NCBI RefSeq assembly: GCF_013201665.1
Contig: NZ_CP053840.1
Span: forward strand, 3,145,086-3,209,085
From: Arcobacter venerupis
GTDB taxonomy: Bacteria; Campylobacterota; Campylobacteria; Campylobacterales; Arcobacteraceae
DNA: 64,000 bases
Direction: 5' to 3'
A program made the translations under genes and the position numbers. The stretch's first letter is position 1. Each line of letters begins with the position of its first letter. This document shows, piece by piece, positions 55,917 through 64,000 of this stretch. The notes beneath the pieces are model-generated. The model did no database searches. It was not told where the DNA came from and saw only the letters and a program-made list of their open reading frames with translations.

Positions 55917-55949
55917 TAAAAGAACTCATACTTTAATATGAGTTCTTTT
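55917..55949 (+). terminator. Terminator of the receptor gene
   Basis: The perfect 13-bp arms AAAAGAACTCATA and TATGAGTTCTTTT with a 6-base loop begin 8 bases after the stop. Confidence 0.9.
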
Positions 55950-55966
55950 GGAAAGACTATAGATAA

Positions 55967-56181
55967 AAGGGAAAAAAAGAAGATAATAAACTTTTTATTG
56001 AAACCTATAATTTTATGAAGTTAAATTTCATGGTTTACTTTTAGTAAAACCAACTTCATTTGATTTAAATATTGAATTAACTTTTATAGAAAAAGGTTTT
56101 CATATAACAATAGATGATGGCGTACAAAAACAAACAAATTTTATTTTTTATAATAAAATATTTTATAATGAAATTCAATAA
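55967..56181 (+). pseudogene. Decayed reading frame, family unknown
   Basis: Two overlapping frames together read as a plausible protein fragment: KGKKEDNKLFIETYNF in one frame, then after a one-base shift near 56011 YEVKFHGLLLVKPTSFDL and on to FYNKIFYNEIQ before the stop at 56179-56181. There is no start codon in either part. It looks like the 3' remnant of a short gene with a frameshift. It fills most of the 291-base gap between the receptor and chaN; nothing else is seen there except a TATAAT just before chaN. Confidence 0.4.
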
Positions 56182-56200
56182 AACATAAAAAGGAAAAAAT

Positions 56201-57118
56201 ATGTTAAAACTCTTAATAGCTTTTATAACTACAATTTTTTTATTTACAGGTTGTACAAATAAAGTTGCACCATTAACTCATAATCTTGAAAAAAAAGAGG
56301 ATATTTACTCTATTAAACAAGCAAAAAGCATCTCTATGCAAGAACTTCTAAATGAAGTAGAAAATTATCCAGTTATTTTTGTAGGAGATCATCATAATAC
56401 AGAAAAAACTCACAAATTTTTTGCAGACTTTATAAATGAACTAACTAAAAAAGGTTACAAATTAAGTCTAGCAAATGAATGGTTTACTCCTGAACAAAAC
56501 TCTATATTAAAAGATTACACGGATAATAAATTTGATACAGCTACACTCAAACAAAAAGTTGAGTGGGATAAATTTACAAAATTTAAATGGGAATATGTAT
56601 CACCACTTTATAAAGCTATAAAAAATAATGGTGGAAAACTTTATGGTATGAACATATCAAAAAAAGATAGAACAAAAATCTCTTTAAAGCAATTTGATAA
56701 AATGAGTACAGAAGAAAAAGCTTTTTATGACAATCTAGATTTAAATGTAACTGCTCATAAACAACTCATCTCTCCATATTTAAAGCATTGTGACAAAATG
56801 CCATCAATAACTAAAGAACCTTGTGAAGAAAGAATGTATAGAGTACAAGTTGCTTGGGATACATATATGGCACAAAATGTGGCAAAAATATCAAAAGAGG
56901 TTATAAAAACTCCAAAAGATAAACTTTTAGTTTTTGCTGGAACTATGCATATAGAGCAAAACTTAGGTATTCCTTTGAGATTTACAAGATTGAGTAATCT
57001 TCCATATATTACTATTTCAAATGAAAAAATAGAAAAAAATGAAAGTTTAAAAATAGATGCAAATAAATCTGATATAGTTTATATTTATGAAGTTGAAGAA
57101 AATAATAAAAATGATTAA
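56201..57118 (+). CDS. chaN: ChaN-family heme-binding lipoprotein
   Basis: A 305-residue lipoprotein (lipobox FTGC, Cys 18) with the ChaN pattern VIFVGDHHNTEKTHKFFADFI, ANEWFTPEQ and the late FAGTMHIEQNLGIPLRF. Campylobacter jejuni ChaN (Cj0177) is a heme-binding, iron-regulated outer-membrane lipoprotein next to a receptor. The context here is the same, so it probably assists heme uptake. AAAAAGGA precedes the ATG. Confidence 0.9.
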   Translation: MLKLLIAFITTIFLFTGCTNKVAPLTHNLEKKEDIYSIKQAKSISMQELLNEVENYPVIFVGDHHNTEKTHKFFADFINELTKKGYKLSLANEWFTPEQNSILKDYTDNKFDTATLKQKVEWDKFTKFKWEYVSPLYKAIKNNGGKLYGMNISKKDRTKISLKQFDKMSTEEKAFYDNLDLNVTAHKQLISPYLKHCDKMPSITKEPCEERMYRVQVAWDTYMAQNVAKISKEVIKTPKDKLLVFAGTMHIEQNLGIPLRFTRLSNLPYITISNEKIEKNESLKIDANKSDIVYIYEVEENNKND

Positions 57119-57184
57119 TGTTATTTTTGTATGGACGAGCCTATAAAATTTCTTGAAACTTATATTATTTTAAATATTAAAAAA

Positions 57185-57934
57185 TCAAAGTTTATAAGCT
57201 TCAACTCTTAATCTTACATAATCAGCAATCCAGCCACTTTCTTGGTCATATATCTTTTTTCTTAAAATCTTTTCAACTTCATTTTTGAAAATGATTTTTT
57301 TCTCTTGGCTCAAATTTATAGTAATTCCATTTGCAAAAATATCTAACCACTCTTTTATATCATTAATTTTTGTGGGTCTTGGAATTAACTCTATTGATTT
57401 AATATCAAAACCATTATTAATTAAAATATTTCTATACTCTTCAACACTCACAAAATTCCAAGGATTATTGAATTCTCCAAAATCATCATGAGTTAAAAAA
57501 ACCTCTTGCATTGTTTGGCATAAAGAGTTTATATTCCCAAATCCTCCAAATTCAGCTACAAATTTTCCATTTTTTTTTAAAACTCTTGATATTTCACTAG
57601 CACTTGTATTTAAATCTTTTACCCAATGTAACACTGCATTTGAAAATACTTTTTCAAAAGTTTCATCTTTAAACTGTAAATTTGTAACACCCATAACAAA
57701 AGCATCAATTCCGTTCTCTTTTGCTTTTGTAACCATATTCTCACTTAAATCAACACCTATTACTTTTGCACCTTTATTTTGAATCTCTTTTGCTAAAGTT
57801 CCCTCTCCACAGCCTAAATCTAAGATTTTTTCATCTTTTTTTGCATCTAAAATATCTACTAACGAAAAAGCTAAAGTTGACACAAAACTTGCTCCTTGTG
57901 CATATTTATCTGCATTCCAAATATTACCATTCAT
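57185..57934 (-). CDS. Class I SAM-dependent methyltransferase
   Basis: A 249-residue methyltransferase with motif I ILDLGCGEGTLAKEI, motif II VIGVDLSENM and motif IV FSNAVLHWVKDL. It resembles trans-aconitate methyltransferases and UbiE-like proteins; the substrate cannot be told. Monocistronic, convergent with chaN. Confidence 0.88.
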   Translation of the reverse strand: MNGNIWNADKYAQGASFVSTLAFSLVDILDAKKDEKILDLGCGEGTLAKEIQNKGAKVIGVDLSENMVTKAKENGIDAFVMGVTNLQFKDETFEKVFSNAVLHWVKDLNTSASEISRVLKKNGKFVAEFGGFGNINSLCQTMQEVFLTHDDFGEFNNPWNFVSVEEYRNILINNGFDIKSIELIPRPTKINDIKEWLDIFANGITINLSQEKKIIFKNEVEKILRKKIYDQESGWIADYVRLRVEAYKL

Positions 57935-58039
57935 ATAAATTCCTCTAAATTTTAGAAAATATTACTCTATATGAAAAATTTAAAGTACAAGAAAAGTTCT
58001 ATTTTATATCTGTAATCTTTTGCTTTAAGTTATATCTTT

Positions 58040-59617
58040 TTAAAACTTATCTTTAAAAGTCTCTCTAATTTTTAAAAACTCATCTAAATGTTCAAAGAAA
58101 ATGTCCACAAGTTTTGGGTCAAAATGTTTTCCTTTCTCTTCTTTAAACAAATTAAATATCTTTTCATCATTCCAAGCTTCTTTATAAACCCTATCACTTC
58201 CTAAAGCATCAAAAACATCAGCAAGTGCAGTAATTCTTCCATAAATATGAATATCTTCTCCACTTGCTCCTCTTGGATATCCACTTCCATCCCATTTTTC
58301 ATGGTGTTCATTTGCAACAATTGCTGCCATTTTTAAAAGGGGTCTATCTGAATGTTTAAGCATTTCATAACCCAAAGCTGCGTGAGTATTCATAATTTCT
58401 CTCTCAGCTTCATCAAAACGTCCAGGTTTATTTAAAATAGCATCTGGAATTGCAACTTTTCCAATGTCATGCATTGGACTTGCTTGTTTTAACATCTCTG
58501 CTTCTTTTTCATCTAAACCATAATATAAAGCTAAAAGTTTTGAATACTCTGCAACTCTTTTTACATGATTTCCTGTCTCTTTAGATCTACTTTCACCAAT
58601 AGCACCCATTGTAAATACAACTTCTTTTTGGGTTTTTTCTATCTCTTGATTTAATTTTGTAATTTCAATTAAACCATCTTCTATTTTTGTTTCAATTTCA
58701 TCTACAGATAAACCAACATTTTTATAAACTTTATAAGCTAAAAGTGTTAGAAAACTAATTACAATTATTAAAAGTATCAAAATACTTATATATGTAATAT
58801 TAATAAAATTACTTGAAAGTTTTTCTATTTTTTCTTCTATTTCAAAACTATAGTTTTTATTAATATTAATGATATTTAGACTTATATTTCTAATTTCAAA
58901 CTCTTTGTCTTCAATATCTTTAATTTTAACACTTTGAGTACCAACTTTTTCAACAATTTGTAGATATTTTTGAGTATCAACATTATCATAACTGTTTTTT
59001 AATAATTGAATTTTTCCTAACCATTTCTCAAAAGTTTCCCTATCTCTTTTTTGATAAAGTACTTCTTTACTATAATATTTCACATCTCCAAATAATTGAG
59101 AAAGTTTAAAATCTTTTTGCTCAATTATCTCATGGTCAATTTTTTTTCTTATTTCATTTTCTATTGGATAATCACTATTAAATTGCTCAAGCAACTCAAT
59201 TTTACTCTCTTGTAATAAATAAATAGAATCAAATGCTTTTTCTATTTCTTGTTCACTTTTAAATAAAAGTTCAAGTCTTTTAGCAATAACTTCATCTTTA
59301 TTTATACCTGTTATAAAAAAATCTATTAAATCATTTTTATCTTGTTCTTTAAAAGTCTCTTGTATCTTTTCAAACTCTAATTCATACTTAACAAAATCTT
59401 CTTTTGCTTTATCCAACTCAACAATAGAATCTAAAGTAATTGTATCTTTTAATAATTCGTTCATTCTTTCTTGCATAGAAACTAAATTATTAATAGATTG
59501 TTTAGCTAAATTATTCTCTTTAATTTGATAAATAACTATAGTATTTATAATTCCAATTATCGCAATAATGAACAAAATCAATATAAAACTAAATTTAACT
59601 ATTTTTTTTATACTCAT
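58040..59617 (-). CDS. Membrane HD-GYP domain protein
   Basis: A 525-residue protein: TM1 at about 8-28, a ~230-residue helical periplasmic sensor region, TM2 at about 272-294, a short coiled coil, then an HD-GYP domain. The active-site set is complete: HVKRVAEYS, the HD pair in SPMHDIGK, H and HH in NTHAALGYEM and ANEHHEKWDGSGYPRG (GYP). It is expected to degrade cyclic di-GMP in response to a signal. AAGGATAG precedes the ATG. Confidence 0.93.
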   Translation of the reverse strand: MSIKKIVKFSFILILFIIAIIGIINTIVIYQIKENNLAKQSINNLVSMQERMNELLKDTITLDSIVELDKAKEDFVKYELEFEKIQETFKEQDKNDLIDFFITGINKDEVIAKRLELLFKSEQEIEKAFDSIYLLQESKIELLEQFNSDYPIENEIRKKIDHEIIEQKDFKLSQLFGDVKYYSKEVLYQKRDRETFEKWLGKIQLLKNSYDNVDTQKYLQIVEKVGTQSVKIKDIEDKEFEIRNISLNIININKNYSFEIEEKIEKLSSNFINITYISILILLIIVISFLTLLAYKVYKNVGLSVDEIETKIEDGLIEITKLNQEIEKTQKEVVFTMGAIGESRSKETGNHVKRVAEYSKLLALYYGLDEKEAEMLKQASPMHDIGKVAIPDAILNKPGRFDEAEREIMNTHAALGYEMLKHSDRPLLKMAAIVANEHHEKWDGSGYPRGASGEDIHIYGRITALADVFDALGSDRVYKEAWNDEKIFNLFKEEKGKHFDPKLVDIFFEHLDEFLKIRETFKDKF

Positions 59618-59695
59618 ATCTATCCTTGAAATTAATTATCTATGTATGTAGTTTTTTGTATAATCTATTTTAATTATACAACAAGGTGCTAAAAA

Positions 59696-60535
59696 ATGAT
59701 AAACATGATTAACAAAAAAGAGAATATATTTGGTGATGATATCGCTTTTGTAGAGAATTGGGACTTTTCAAAAGCCAATCTAAATGAAGAAAATAGAATC
59801 TTAGCTATCACTCAAGTTGCTTCAATTTGTTATCAATCACCAAAAGCCTTAGGAAGTGAAAGTTTATATAACAGACTTATGGCAGAATCACAAGGTCTAC
59901 CATCATCAAGTTTTGAATTTGTTCCTGTTTTACTTGATTTTACAAATGAAAAACATAAAGAAATTTTAGCTCTTGAATTTTCAAATACAAAAAAGTTTGG
60001 AGAATTAATTTGTGATGGGAAATATCTTCTTACAAATTATAGAGCTTTAGTTTATGATTTTGAGAATAATCCAAAAGAGTATAGCTTTGATATTAGAACC
60101 ACTTATAACACACTTGAAGAGTGTAAGATTATCGAAGAATATTTCAAAGTATTTTTATTTAAAGTTGACTTCCCAACAAGATCTCAAATGGTAAGACATA
60201 GAGTAAACTGGCAAGAACTTTCAAGAAGATATGTGAGTGGGAAAAGAGTTCCTTTTGATTTTTATGTAAGTGAAAAGATGAAAGATGTAACTACTGAATA
60301 TGGTAATACACAAAAGATATTAGATATTTGTTTAGAACATTATTACAAAGCTTTAGAAGATGGTGTAAAACCACAAGAAGCTAGAAGAATAATACCACAA
60401 GCTGGATATTCACAAATTTGGGGAGGTTTTCAACCAACTCAATTAGAAAACTACTTCAAACTAAGACTTGATTCTCATGCTCAATGGGAGATTAGAAAAA
60501 CAGCCGAAGCGATGAAGGAATTATTAGGAAATTAA
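59696..60535 (+). CDS. thyX: FAD-dependent thymidylate synthase-like protein (ThyX), divergent
   Basis: A 279-residue protein. The FAD/dUMP-binding signature is RHRVNWQELSRRYV, one residue shorter than the usual RHRxxSxNExSxRY and lacking its first Ser and Asn. QAGYSQIWGGFQ and QLENYFKLRLDSHAQWEIR near the end fit ThyX. It makes dTMP with folate and NADPH. The strong AAGGTG before ATG 59696 supports this start. It overlaps glsA by one base (TAATG). Confidence 0.82.
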   Translation: MINMINKKENIFGDDIAFVENWDFSKANLNEENRILAITQVASICYQSPKALGSESLYNRLMAESQGLPSSSFEFVPVLLDFTNEKHKEILALEFSNTKKFGELICDGKYLLTNYRALVYDFENNPKEYSFDIRTTYNTLEECKIIEEYFKVFLFKVDFPTRSQMVRHRVNWQELSRRYVSGKRVPFDFYVSEKMKDVTTEYGNTQKILDICLEHYYKALEDGVKPQEARRIIPQAGYSQIWGGFQPTQLENYFKLRLDSHAQWEIRKTAEAMKELLGN

Positions 60536-61452
60536 TGAATTATCAAAAAATATTAGAAGAGATTGAACAAGAGATTCAAACTCTTTTTTCAGAAGGTAAA
60601 GTTGCAAACTATATACCTGCACTTGCAAAAGTAAACCCAAACCAATTTTCTATGTCCATTCAAATGTTTGATGGAACTTCTTTTGGTATTGGGGATGTAA
60701 ATAAAAAATTCTCTATTCAAAGTATCTCAAAAGTTTTTACTTTCACCTTGGCTTTAAATCACTATGGAAGAAACTTATATAAAAGGGTTGGTCACGAACC
60801 ATCTGGAAATCCCTTTAACTCTTTAGTTCAACTAGAATATGAAAATGGTATTCCAAGGAATCCTTTTATAAATGCAGGTGCAATAGTTACAGCTGATTCT
60901 TTAATCTCTATTTATAAAGAAAATAGTTTTAATCAAATTTTAGAGTTTATAAGAATGGTTTCTAATGACCAAACAATAAGTTATGATGAAGAAATTTTTC
61001 ATTCAGAACTAGAACATGGATTTAGAAACTATGCACTTATAAATATGATAAAAAGTTATGGAAATATTTATAATAATATAGATGATGTAATAAATACATA
61101 CTTTAAACAATGTTCAATTATGATGAGTCCAGCTCAACTAGCTCGTTCTATGCTTTTTTTAGCAAATCATGGAGAAAATCCTCTTACAAATGAAACTATC
61201 ATAACTGAATCAAAAGCAAAAAGAATAAATTCACTTATGCTTACATGTGGTCACTATGATGCTAGTGGAGATTTTGCATATAAAGTTGGACTTCCAGGGA
61301 AAAGTGGTGTTGGAGGAGGAATAGTTGCCCTTGTTCCTAAAAAAATGGCCATTTGTGTATATTCTCCAAGATTAAATCAACAAGGAAATTCACTTATTGG
61401 AACAAAAGCTTTAGAATTATTTACAACAAAAACTGGTCTTTCAATTTTTTAA
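60535..61452 (+). CDS. glsA: Glutaminase
   Basis: A 305-residue serine-dependent beta-lactamase-fold glutaminase. Ser-x-x-Lys is in QSISKVFTFTLALNHYG; NPFNSLVQLEYENGIPRNPFINAGAI and KSGVGGGIVA are family hallmarks. It hydrolyses glutamine to glutamate and ammonia. It is translationally coupled to thyX. Confidence 0.95.
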   Translation: MNYQKILEEIEQEIQTLFSEGKVANYIPALAKVNPNQFSMSIQMFDGTSFGIGDVNKKFSIQSISKVFTFTLALNHYGRNLYKRVGHEPSGNPFNSLVQLEYENGIPRNPFINAGAIVTADSLISIYKENSFNQILEFIRMVSNDQTISYDEEIFHSELEHGFRNYALINMIKSYGNIYNNIDDVINTYFKQCSIMMSPAQLARSMLFLANHGENPLTNETIITESKAKRINSLMLTCGHYDASGDFAYKVGLPGKSGVGGGIVALVPKKMAICVYSPRLNQQGNSLIGTKALELFTTKTGLSIF

Positions 61453-61518
61453 CCTAAATTTTGTATAATCATAAACAATACAAGATTTGTATCAATTCTT
61501 TTTTGGAGATTTAAAATT

Positions 61519-62133
61519 ATGAGTGCATTAGAAATTGCTGATATTATTGGAATTATTTGTTTTGCACTGAGTGGCTTCTTAATATCCGTTCACTATAAAC
61601 TTGATATTTTAGGTGTTTTCATCTCTTCATTTCTAACTGCTCTTGGCGGAGGAATGATTAGAGATGTACTTGCTGATAGAACACCTTATGTTTTTACCAC
61701 AAATCTTCCTGTTTTTTTAGTAGTTGCAACTGTTGTAATTGCACTTTTATTTAAACTACATAAAATTGATGATTTAGAAGGAAAAAGTGCTTTTATAATC
61801 TCAGATGCTATTGGTTTGGTTTCTTTTTCAATAACTGGCTCAATTGTAGCAATTCAAAACGATTTTAATTTTTTAGGTGTATTAATACTTGCATTTTTAA
61901 CAGCAGTTGGTGGTGGAACAATTAGAGATATTTTAATAAACAGAGTTCCTTCTATTTTAGTTTCTGAATTTTATGCAACAGTTGCATTAATCATAGCTTC
62001 AATAATTTTTGTATTAGAAATTTTACAATTAAGAACTTTACCAGCAATCACTCTTGTATTTATTTTTGGTGTAGTTTTGAGACTTCTTGCATATTATAAA
62101 AAATGGCATTTACCAACTTTATCAAAGGAATAA
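61519..62133 (+). CDS. TRIC/UPF0126-family membrane protein
   Basis: A 204-residue protein with two repeats of three membrane helices each. GMIRDVLADRTPY and GTIRDILINRVPS are the GG-x-RD motifs of both repeats. Bacterial TRIC proteins form trimeric cation channels; related YicG-like proteins are suspected transporters of small metabolites. AGATTT precedes the ATG. Confidence 0.88.
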   Translation: MSALEIADIIGIICFALSGFLISVHYKLDILGVFISSFLTALGGGMIRDVLADRTPYVFTTNLPVFLVVATVVIALLFKLHKIDDLEGKSAFIISDAIGLVSFSITGSIVAIQNDFNFLGVLILAFLTAVGGGTIRDILINRVPSILVSEFYATVALIIASIIFVLEILQLRTLPAITLVFIFGVVLRLLAYYKKWHLPTLSKE

Positions 62134-62204
62134 TTTTTTCTCTTTAACTTTTCATTTACTTTTTGTAGGTATTATTCAACAATTTTAAAGATACAGGAGA
62201 AAAA

Positions 62205-62660
62205 ATGATAAAAAAATTTCTATTTACAGTTTTTTTTGGTTTAAGTGCATTTGCAGCTTCATTAACAGTGGGACAAACTCTTCCAACGTTAACAATCAAA
62301 GATCAATTTGAAAAAGAACATGCGGTTGATGAAAATATTAAAACAATAATTTTCTCAGCTACAAAAGCTGAAAGTGCTACTATAAAAGATTTTTTATCTA
62401 CAAAAGATAAAAATTATTTAAGTGCAAATAATATTGATTATGTAGCAGATATTACAGGAATGCCAAGTTTAATTTCTAAATTTTTTGCTTTACCAAAAAT
62501 GAGAGATTATGCTTTTCCTATTCTTTTAGTTGACGAAGAAAATAAGGGATTATTTCCAGTTGAACAAGATAAAATTTCTATAATTACTTTAGAAAACTCT
62601 AAAATTACAGACATTAAATATGTAAAAACTGCTGAAGAATTAGCAGCTATTTTTAAATAA
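62205..62660 (+). CDS. Exported thioredoxin-fold-like protein without CxxC
   Basis: A 151-residue exported protein (signal MIKKFLFTVFFGLSAFAAS). The mature part begins VGQTLPTLTIKDQFEKEH and has FALPKMRDYAFPILLVDEE, the strand-cisPro-strand arrangement of YtfJ-like thioredoxin folds, but no cysteine. Role unknown. AGGAGAAAA before the ATG is a strong ribosome site. Confidence 0.75.
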   Translation: MIKKFLFTVFFGLSAFAASLTVGQTLPTLTIKDQFEKEHAVDENIKTIIFSATKAESATIKDFLSTKDKNYLSANNIDYVADITGMPSLISKFFALPKMRDYAFPILLVDEENKGLFPVEQDKISIITLENSKITDIKYVKTAEELAAIFK

Positions 62661-62667
62661 AAATTTA

Positions 62668-62695
62668 ACTACTAGCTTTTTGCTAGTAGTTTTTC
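62668..62695 (+). terminator. Convergent terminator before purN
   Basis: The perfect 9-bp arms ACTACTAGC and GCTAGTAGT with a 5-T loop and following T run. It overlaps the purN stop codon. Confidence 0.87.
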
Positions 62696-63259
62696 AAATG
62701 CTTCAACAATAGCAACACTTTCAAGCTCTTTTATTCTATTTTCTAAAGAATCAACTGTTTCATCATTAGTAAGTTCTAGCTCTTTTGTAAGAATAATTTC
62801 ACCTTCATCATAAACTTCATCTACATAATGAATTGTAACACCTGATATTTTTTCACCATTTTTAATAACAGCCTCATGTACAAATCTTCCATACATTCCA
62901 ATTCCACCATAAATTGATGGAAGTAATGCTGGGTGTGTATTTATTATTTTATTAGGAAATGCACTTAAAAGATTTGATTCTATTTTTTTCATATATCCAG
63001 ATAAAAATATATAATCACAACCAAATTCTAAAAGTAATCTAGCAATTTTATCATCTATATTTTGTCCTGGGTATCTTTTATCATTTATAATAAAATAAGG
63101 AATATCATAAGATTCTGCTTTTTCTAAAACTCCTGCATTAGTATTATTTGTAATTACTACAACAACTTTTGCATTTAATTTTTTTTCAATTATAGCTTTT
63201 TGAATTGTTTCAAATCCACTTCCATTATATGAAGCTAATATTCCGATTTTTTTTATCAT
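62672..63259 (-). CDS. purN: Phosphoribosylglycinamide formyltransferase
   Basis: A 195-residue formyltransferase. The catalytic pattern is NTHPALLPSIYGGIGMYGRFVH (N and H), then VTIHYVDEVYDEGEII with the Asp. The third step of purine synthesis, using 10-formyl-THF. The length is normal. It is not near other pur genes here. Confidence 0.94.
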   Translation of the reverse strand: MIKKIGILASYNGSGFETIQKAIIEKKLNAKVVVVITNNTNAGVLEKAESYDIPYFIINDKRYPGQNIDDKIARLLLEFGCDYIFLSGYMKKIESNLLSAFPNKIINTHPALLPSIYGGIGMYGRFVHEAVIKNGEKISGVTIHYVDEVYDEGEIILTKELELTNDETVDSLENRIKELESVAIVEAFEKLLAKS

Positions 63260-63308
63260 TATTTATCCTAATTTTTGGGGGCTGAATTATATCTATTTTA
63301 AAATTAGT

Positions 63309-63773
63309 TTACAATCTTTGAGCATGCGTTAAAGCGATTGCAATAGCATCTGTTATGTCAAGAGGTTTAATCTCTTTTTTAACCCCTAAAAGCCTTTTAA
63401 CCATGAAAGCCACCTGCTCTTTTGTAGCTTTTCCATTTCCTGTAACTGCTTGTTTTACTTGAAGTGGAGTATATTCTGCAAAATTACCAAATTTTTGCAA
63501 AATTTTTAAAGATATTGCTCCTCTGAATTGGGCAAGTTTAATAACTGTTTTTGGATTAAAGGCATAAAACATATCTTCAATAGAAACTTCATCTATTTCA
63601 TGTTTGGCAAATATCAAATCAAAGCCCTCTGTCATCTCTACAATTTGCTCTTGTAAGATTTTTGTTTTAATTTTTATTAATCCAGCTTCAATAAGTTTTA
63701 CACTGTTTCCACTCTTTTCTACAATAGCATATCCACAGTTTCGAGTACCTGGGTCAATTCCTAATATTTTCAA
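63309..63773 (-). CDS. ruvC: Crossover junction endodeoxyribonuclease RuvC
   Basis: A 154-residue RuvC with the RNase H-fold acidic residues in [28 protein letters not shown] and [13 protein letters not shown]. It resolves Holliday junctions with RuvAB. It reads away from the probable origin at the right edge. Confidence 0.95.
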   Translation of the reverse strand: MKILGIDPGTRNCGYAIVEKSGNSVKLIEAGLIKIKTKILQEQIVEMTEGFDLIFAKHEIDEVSIEDMFYAFNPKTVIKLAQFRGAISLKILQKFGNFAEYTPLQVKQAVTGNGKATKEQVAFMVKRLLGVKKEIKPLDITDAIAIALTHAQRL

Positions 63774-63797
63774 CTTTTCACTCTTTCTGTTTAATTT

Positions 63798-63895
63798 CTA
63801 TTCACATTCATCTATAGCCCGTATAATGGTATCTTTTTAATAAATTTTCACTTAAAGGAAAAACTTTATTCACTACTTATTCACTATGTGTATAA
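63798..63895. other. DnaA box cluster (candidate part of oriC)
   Basis: Four sites match or nearly match the TTATNCACA box: CTATTCACA (63798-63806), TTATTCACT twice (63866-63874 and 63877-63885) and TGTGTATAA (63887-63895, TTATACACA on the other strand). The last three are tightly spaced. They lie in the 227-base gap after ruvC, with an A/T-rich stretch to the right. Confidence 0.7.
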
Positions 63896-63943
63896 CTTAT
63901 TTTATTTGGCAAATTTAAGCCCTTTAACAACAAATGAAGCTGT

Positions 63944-63985
63944 TTTATAAAAAATTTTGATATAATATTTACTAATTACGATTAA
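63944..63985. other. A/T-rich stretch and -10 element upstream of a probable dnaA
   Basis: A nearly pure A/T run including TTTTGATATAATATTTA (TGA-TATAAT at 63958-63966). It could act as the DNA unwinding element and/or the promoter of the gene beyond the window edge, probably dnaA. Confidence 0.55.
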
Positions 63986-64000
63986 AGAGTTTACAAATAA

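Noticed and set aside
57133..57213. Small open frame starting MDEPIKFLETY between chaN and the methyltransferase
   Set aside because: About 26 codons, no ribosome site, and it overlaps the end of the methyltransferase gene.
1..64000. CRISPR arrays, tRNA or rRNA genes, insertion sequences, riboswitches
   Set aside because: Looked for regular spaced repeats, cloverleaf-like segments, transposase motifs and known riboswitch cores by eye; none was convincing.

Overview
The window looks like a chromosomal stretch from a low-GC member of the Campylobacterota, closest in gene content and style to Arcobacter and its relatives. The evidence is the strong A/T bias, ArsRS-like two-component genes, c-type cytochromes, bacteriohemerythrins, ThyX, and a ruvC gene followed by DnaA boxes. 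No tRNA, rRNA, CRISPR array or insertion sequence was seen. The right edge (63.78-64.0 kb) carries a cluster of DnaA boxes and an A/T-rich stretch, so it is probably part of the replication origin just upstream of dnaA.

Layout. 1-3.0 kb: the end of a tandem bacteriohemerythrin gene, two small proteins, a HepT-MntA toxin-antitoxin pair and an unrecognised coiled-coil protein. 3.0-6.5 kb: a BaiN/HI0933-type flavoprotein, then a MoxR ATPase/VWA pair. 6.6-12.3 kb: a complete tripartite RND efflux operon, flanked by an exact 19-bp direct repeat that copies the 3' end of the VWA gene. 12.4-14.5 kb: a membrane protein, a DUF4062 protein and a cupin. 14.7-21.8 kb: a sulfur assimilation operon (metY, an Rrf2 regulator, cysK, DUF2061, cysH, cysD, cysN and a sulfite reductase-like protein that lacks its Fe-S half). 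21.9-24.9 kb: a class V aminotransferase, a membrane metallophosphoesterase and a second bacteriohemerythrin.

25.1-37.9 kb is the most unusual part. Two operons face each other with a chemoreceptor gene between them. The + operon encodes transglutaminase-DUF2126, CP-ATP-grasp fused to alpha-E, and a second transglutaminase. The - operon encodes CP-ATP-grasp, alpha-E, and two M14/AspA-like proteins, one with all its zinc ligands lost. Together they look like an uncharacterised peptide or amide-bond forming and processing system.

38.1-42.8 kb: typA, then an envelope operon (EptA-like phosphoethanolamine transferase, PAP2 phosphatase, DgkA) in which DgkA could recycle the diacylglycerol released by the transferase. 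42.9-47.2 kb: an electron-transfer operon (DUF1924 cytochrome, diheme cytochrome, cytochrome b561-diheme fusion), a small Spy/CpxP-like periplasmic protein and an OmpR-type two-component system. 47.1-57.1 kb: a heme/iron locus (HutX, ABC exporter, AraC regulator, HugZ, HmuTUV-like transporter, TonB receptor, ChaN lipoprotein). It has Fur-box-like sites and a duplicated promoter driving hugZ-hmuTUV and the receptor. 57.2-63.8 kb: mostly housekeeping genes (methyltransferase, HD-GYP protein, thyX, glsA, a TRIC-like channel, purN, ruvC).

No stretch longer than 300 bases lacks a gene. The longest gap (55.91-56.20 kb) holds a terminator and a decayed reading frame.
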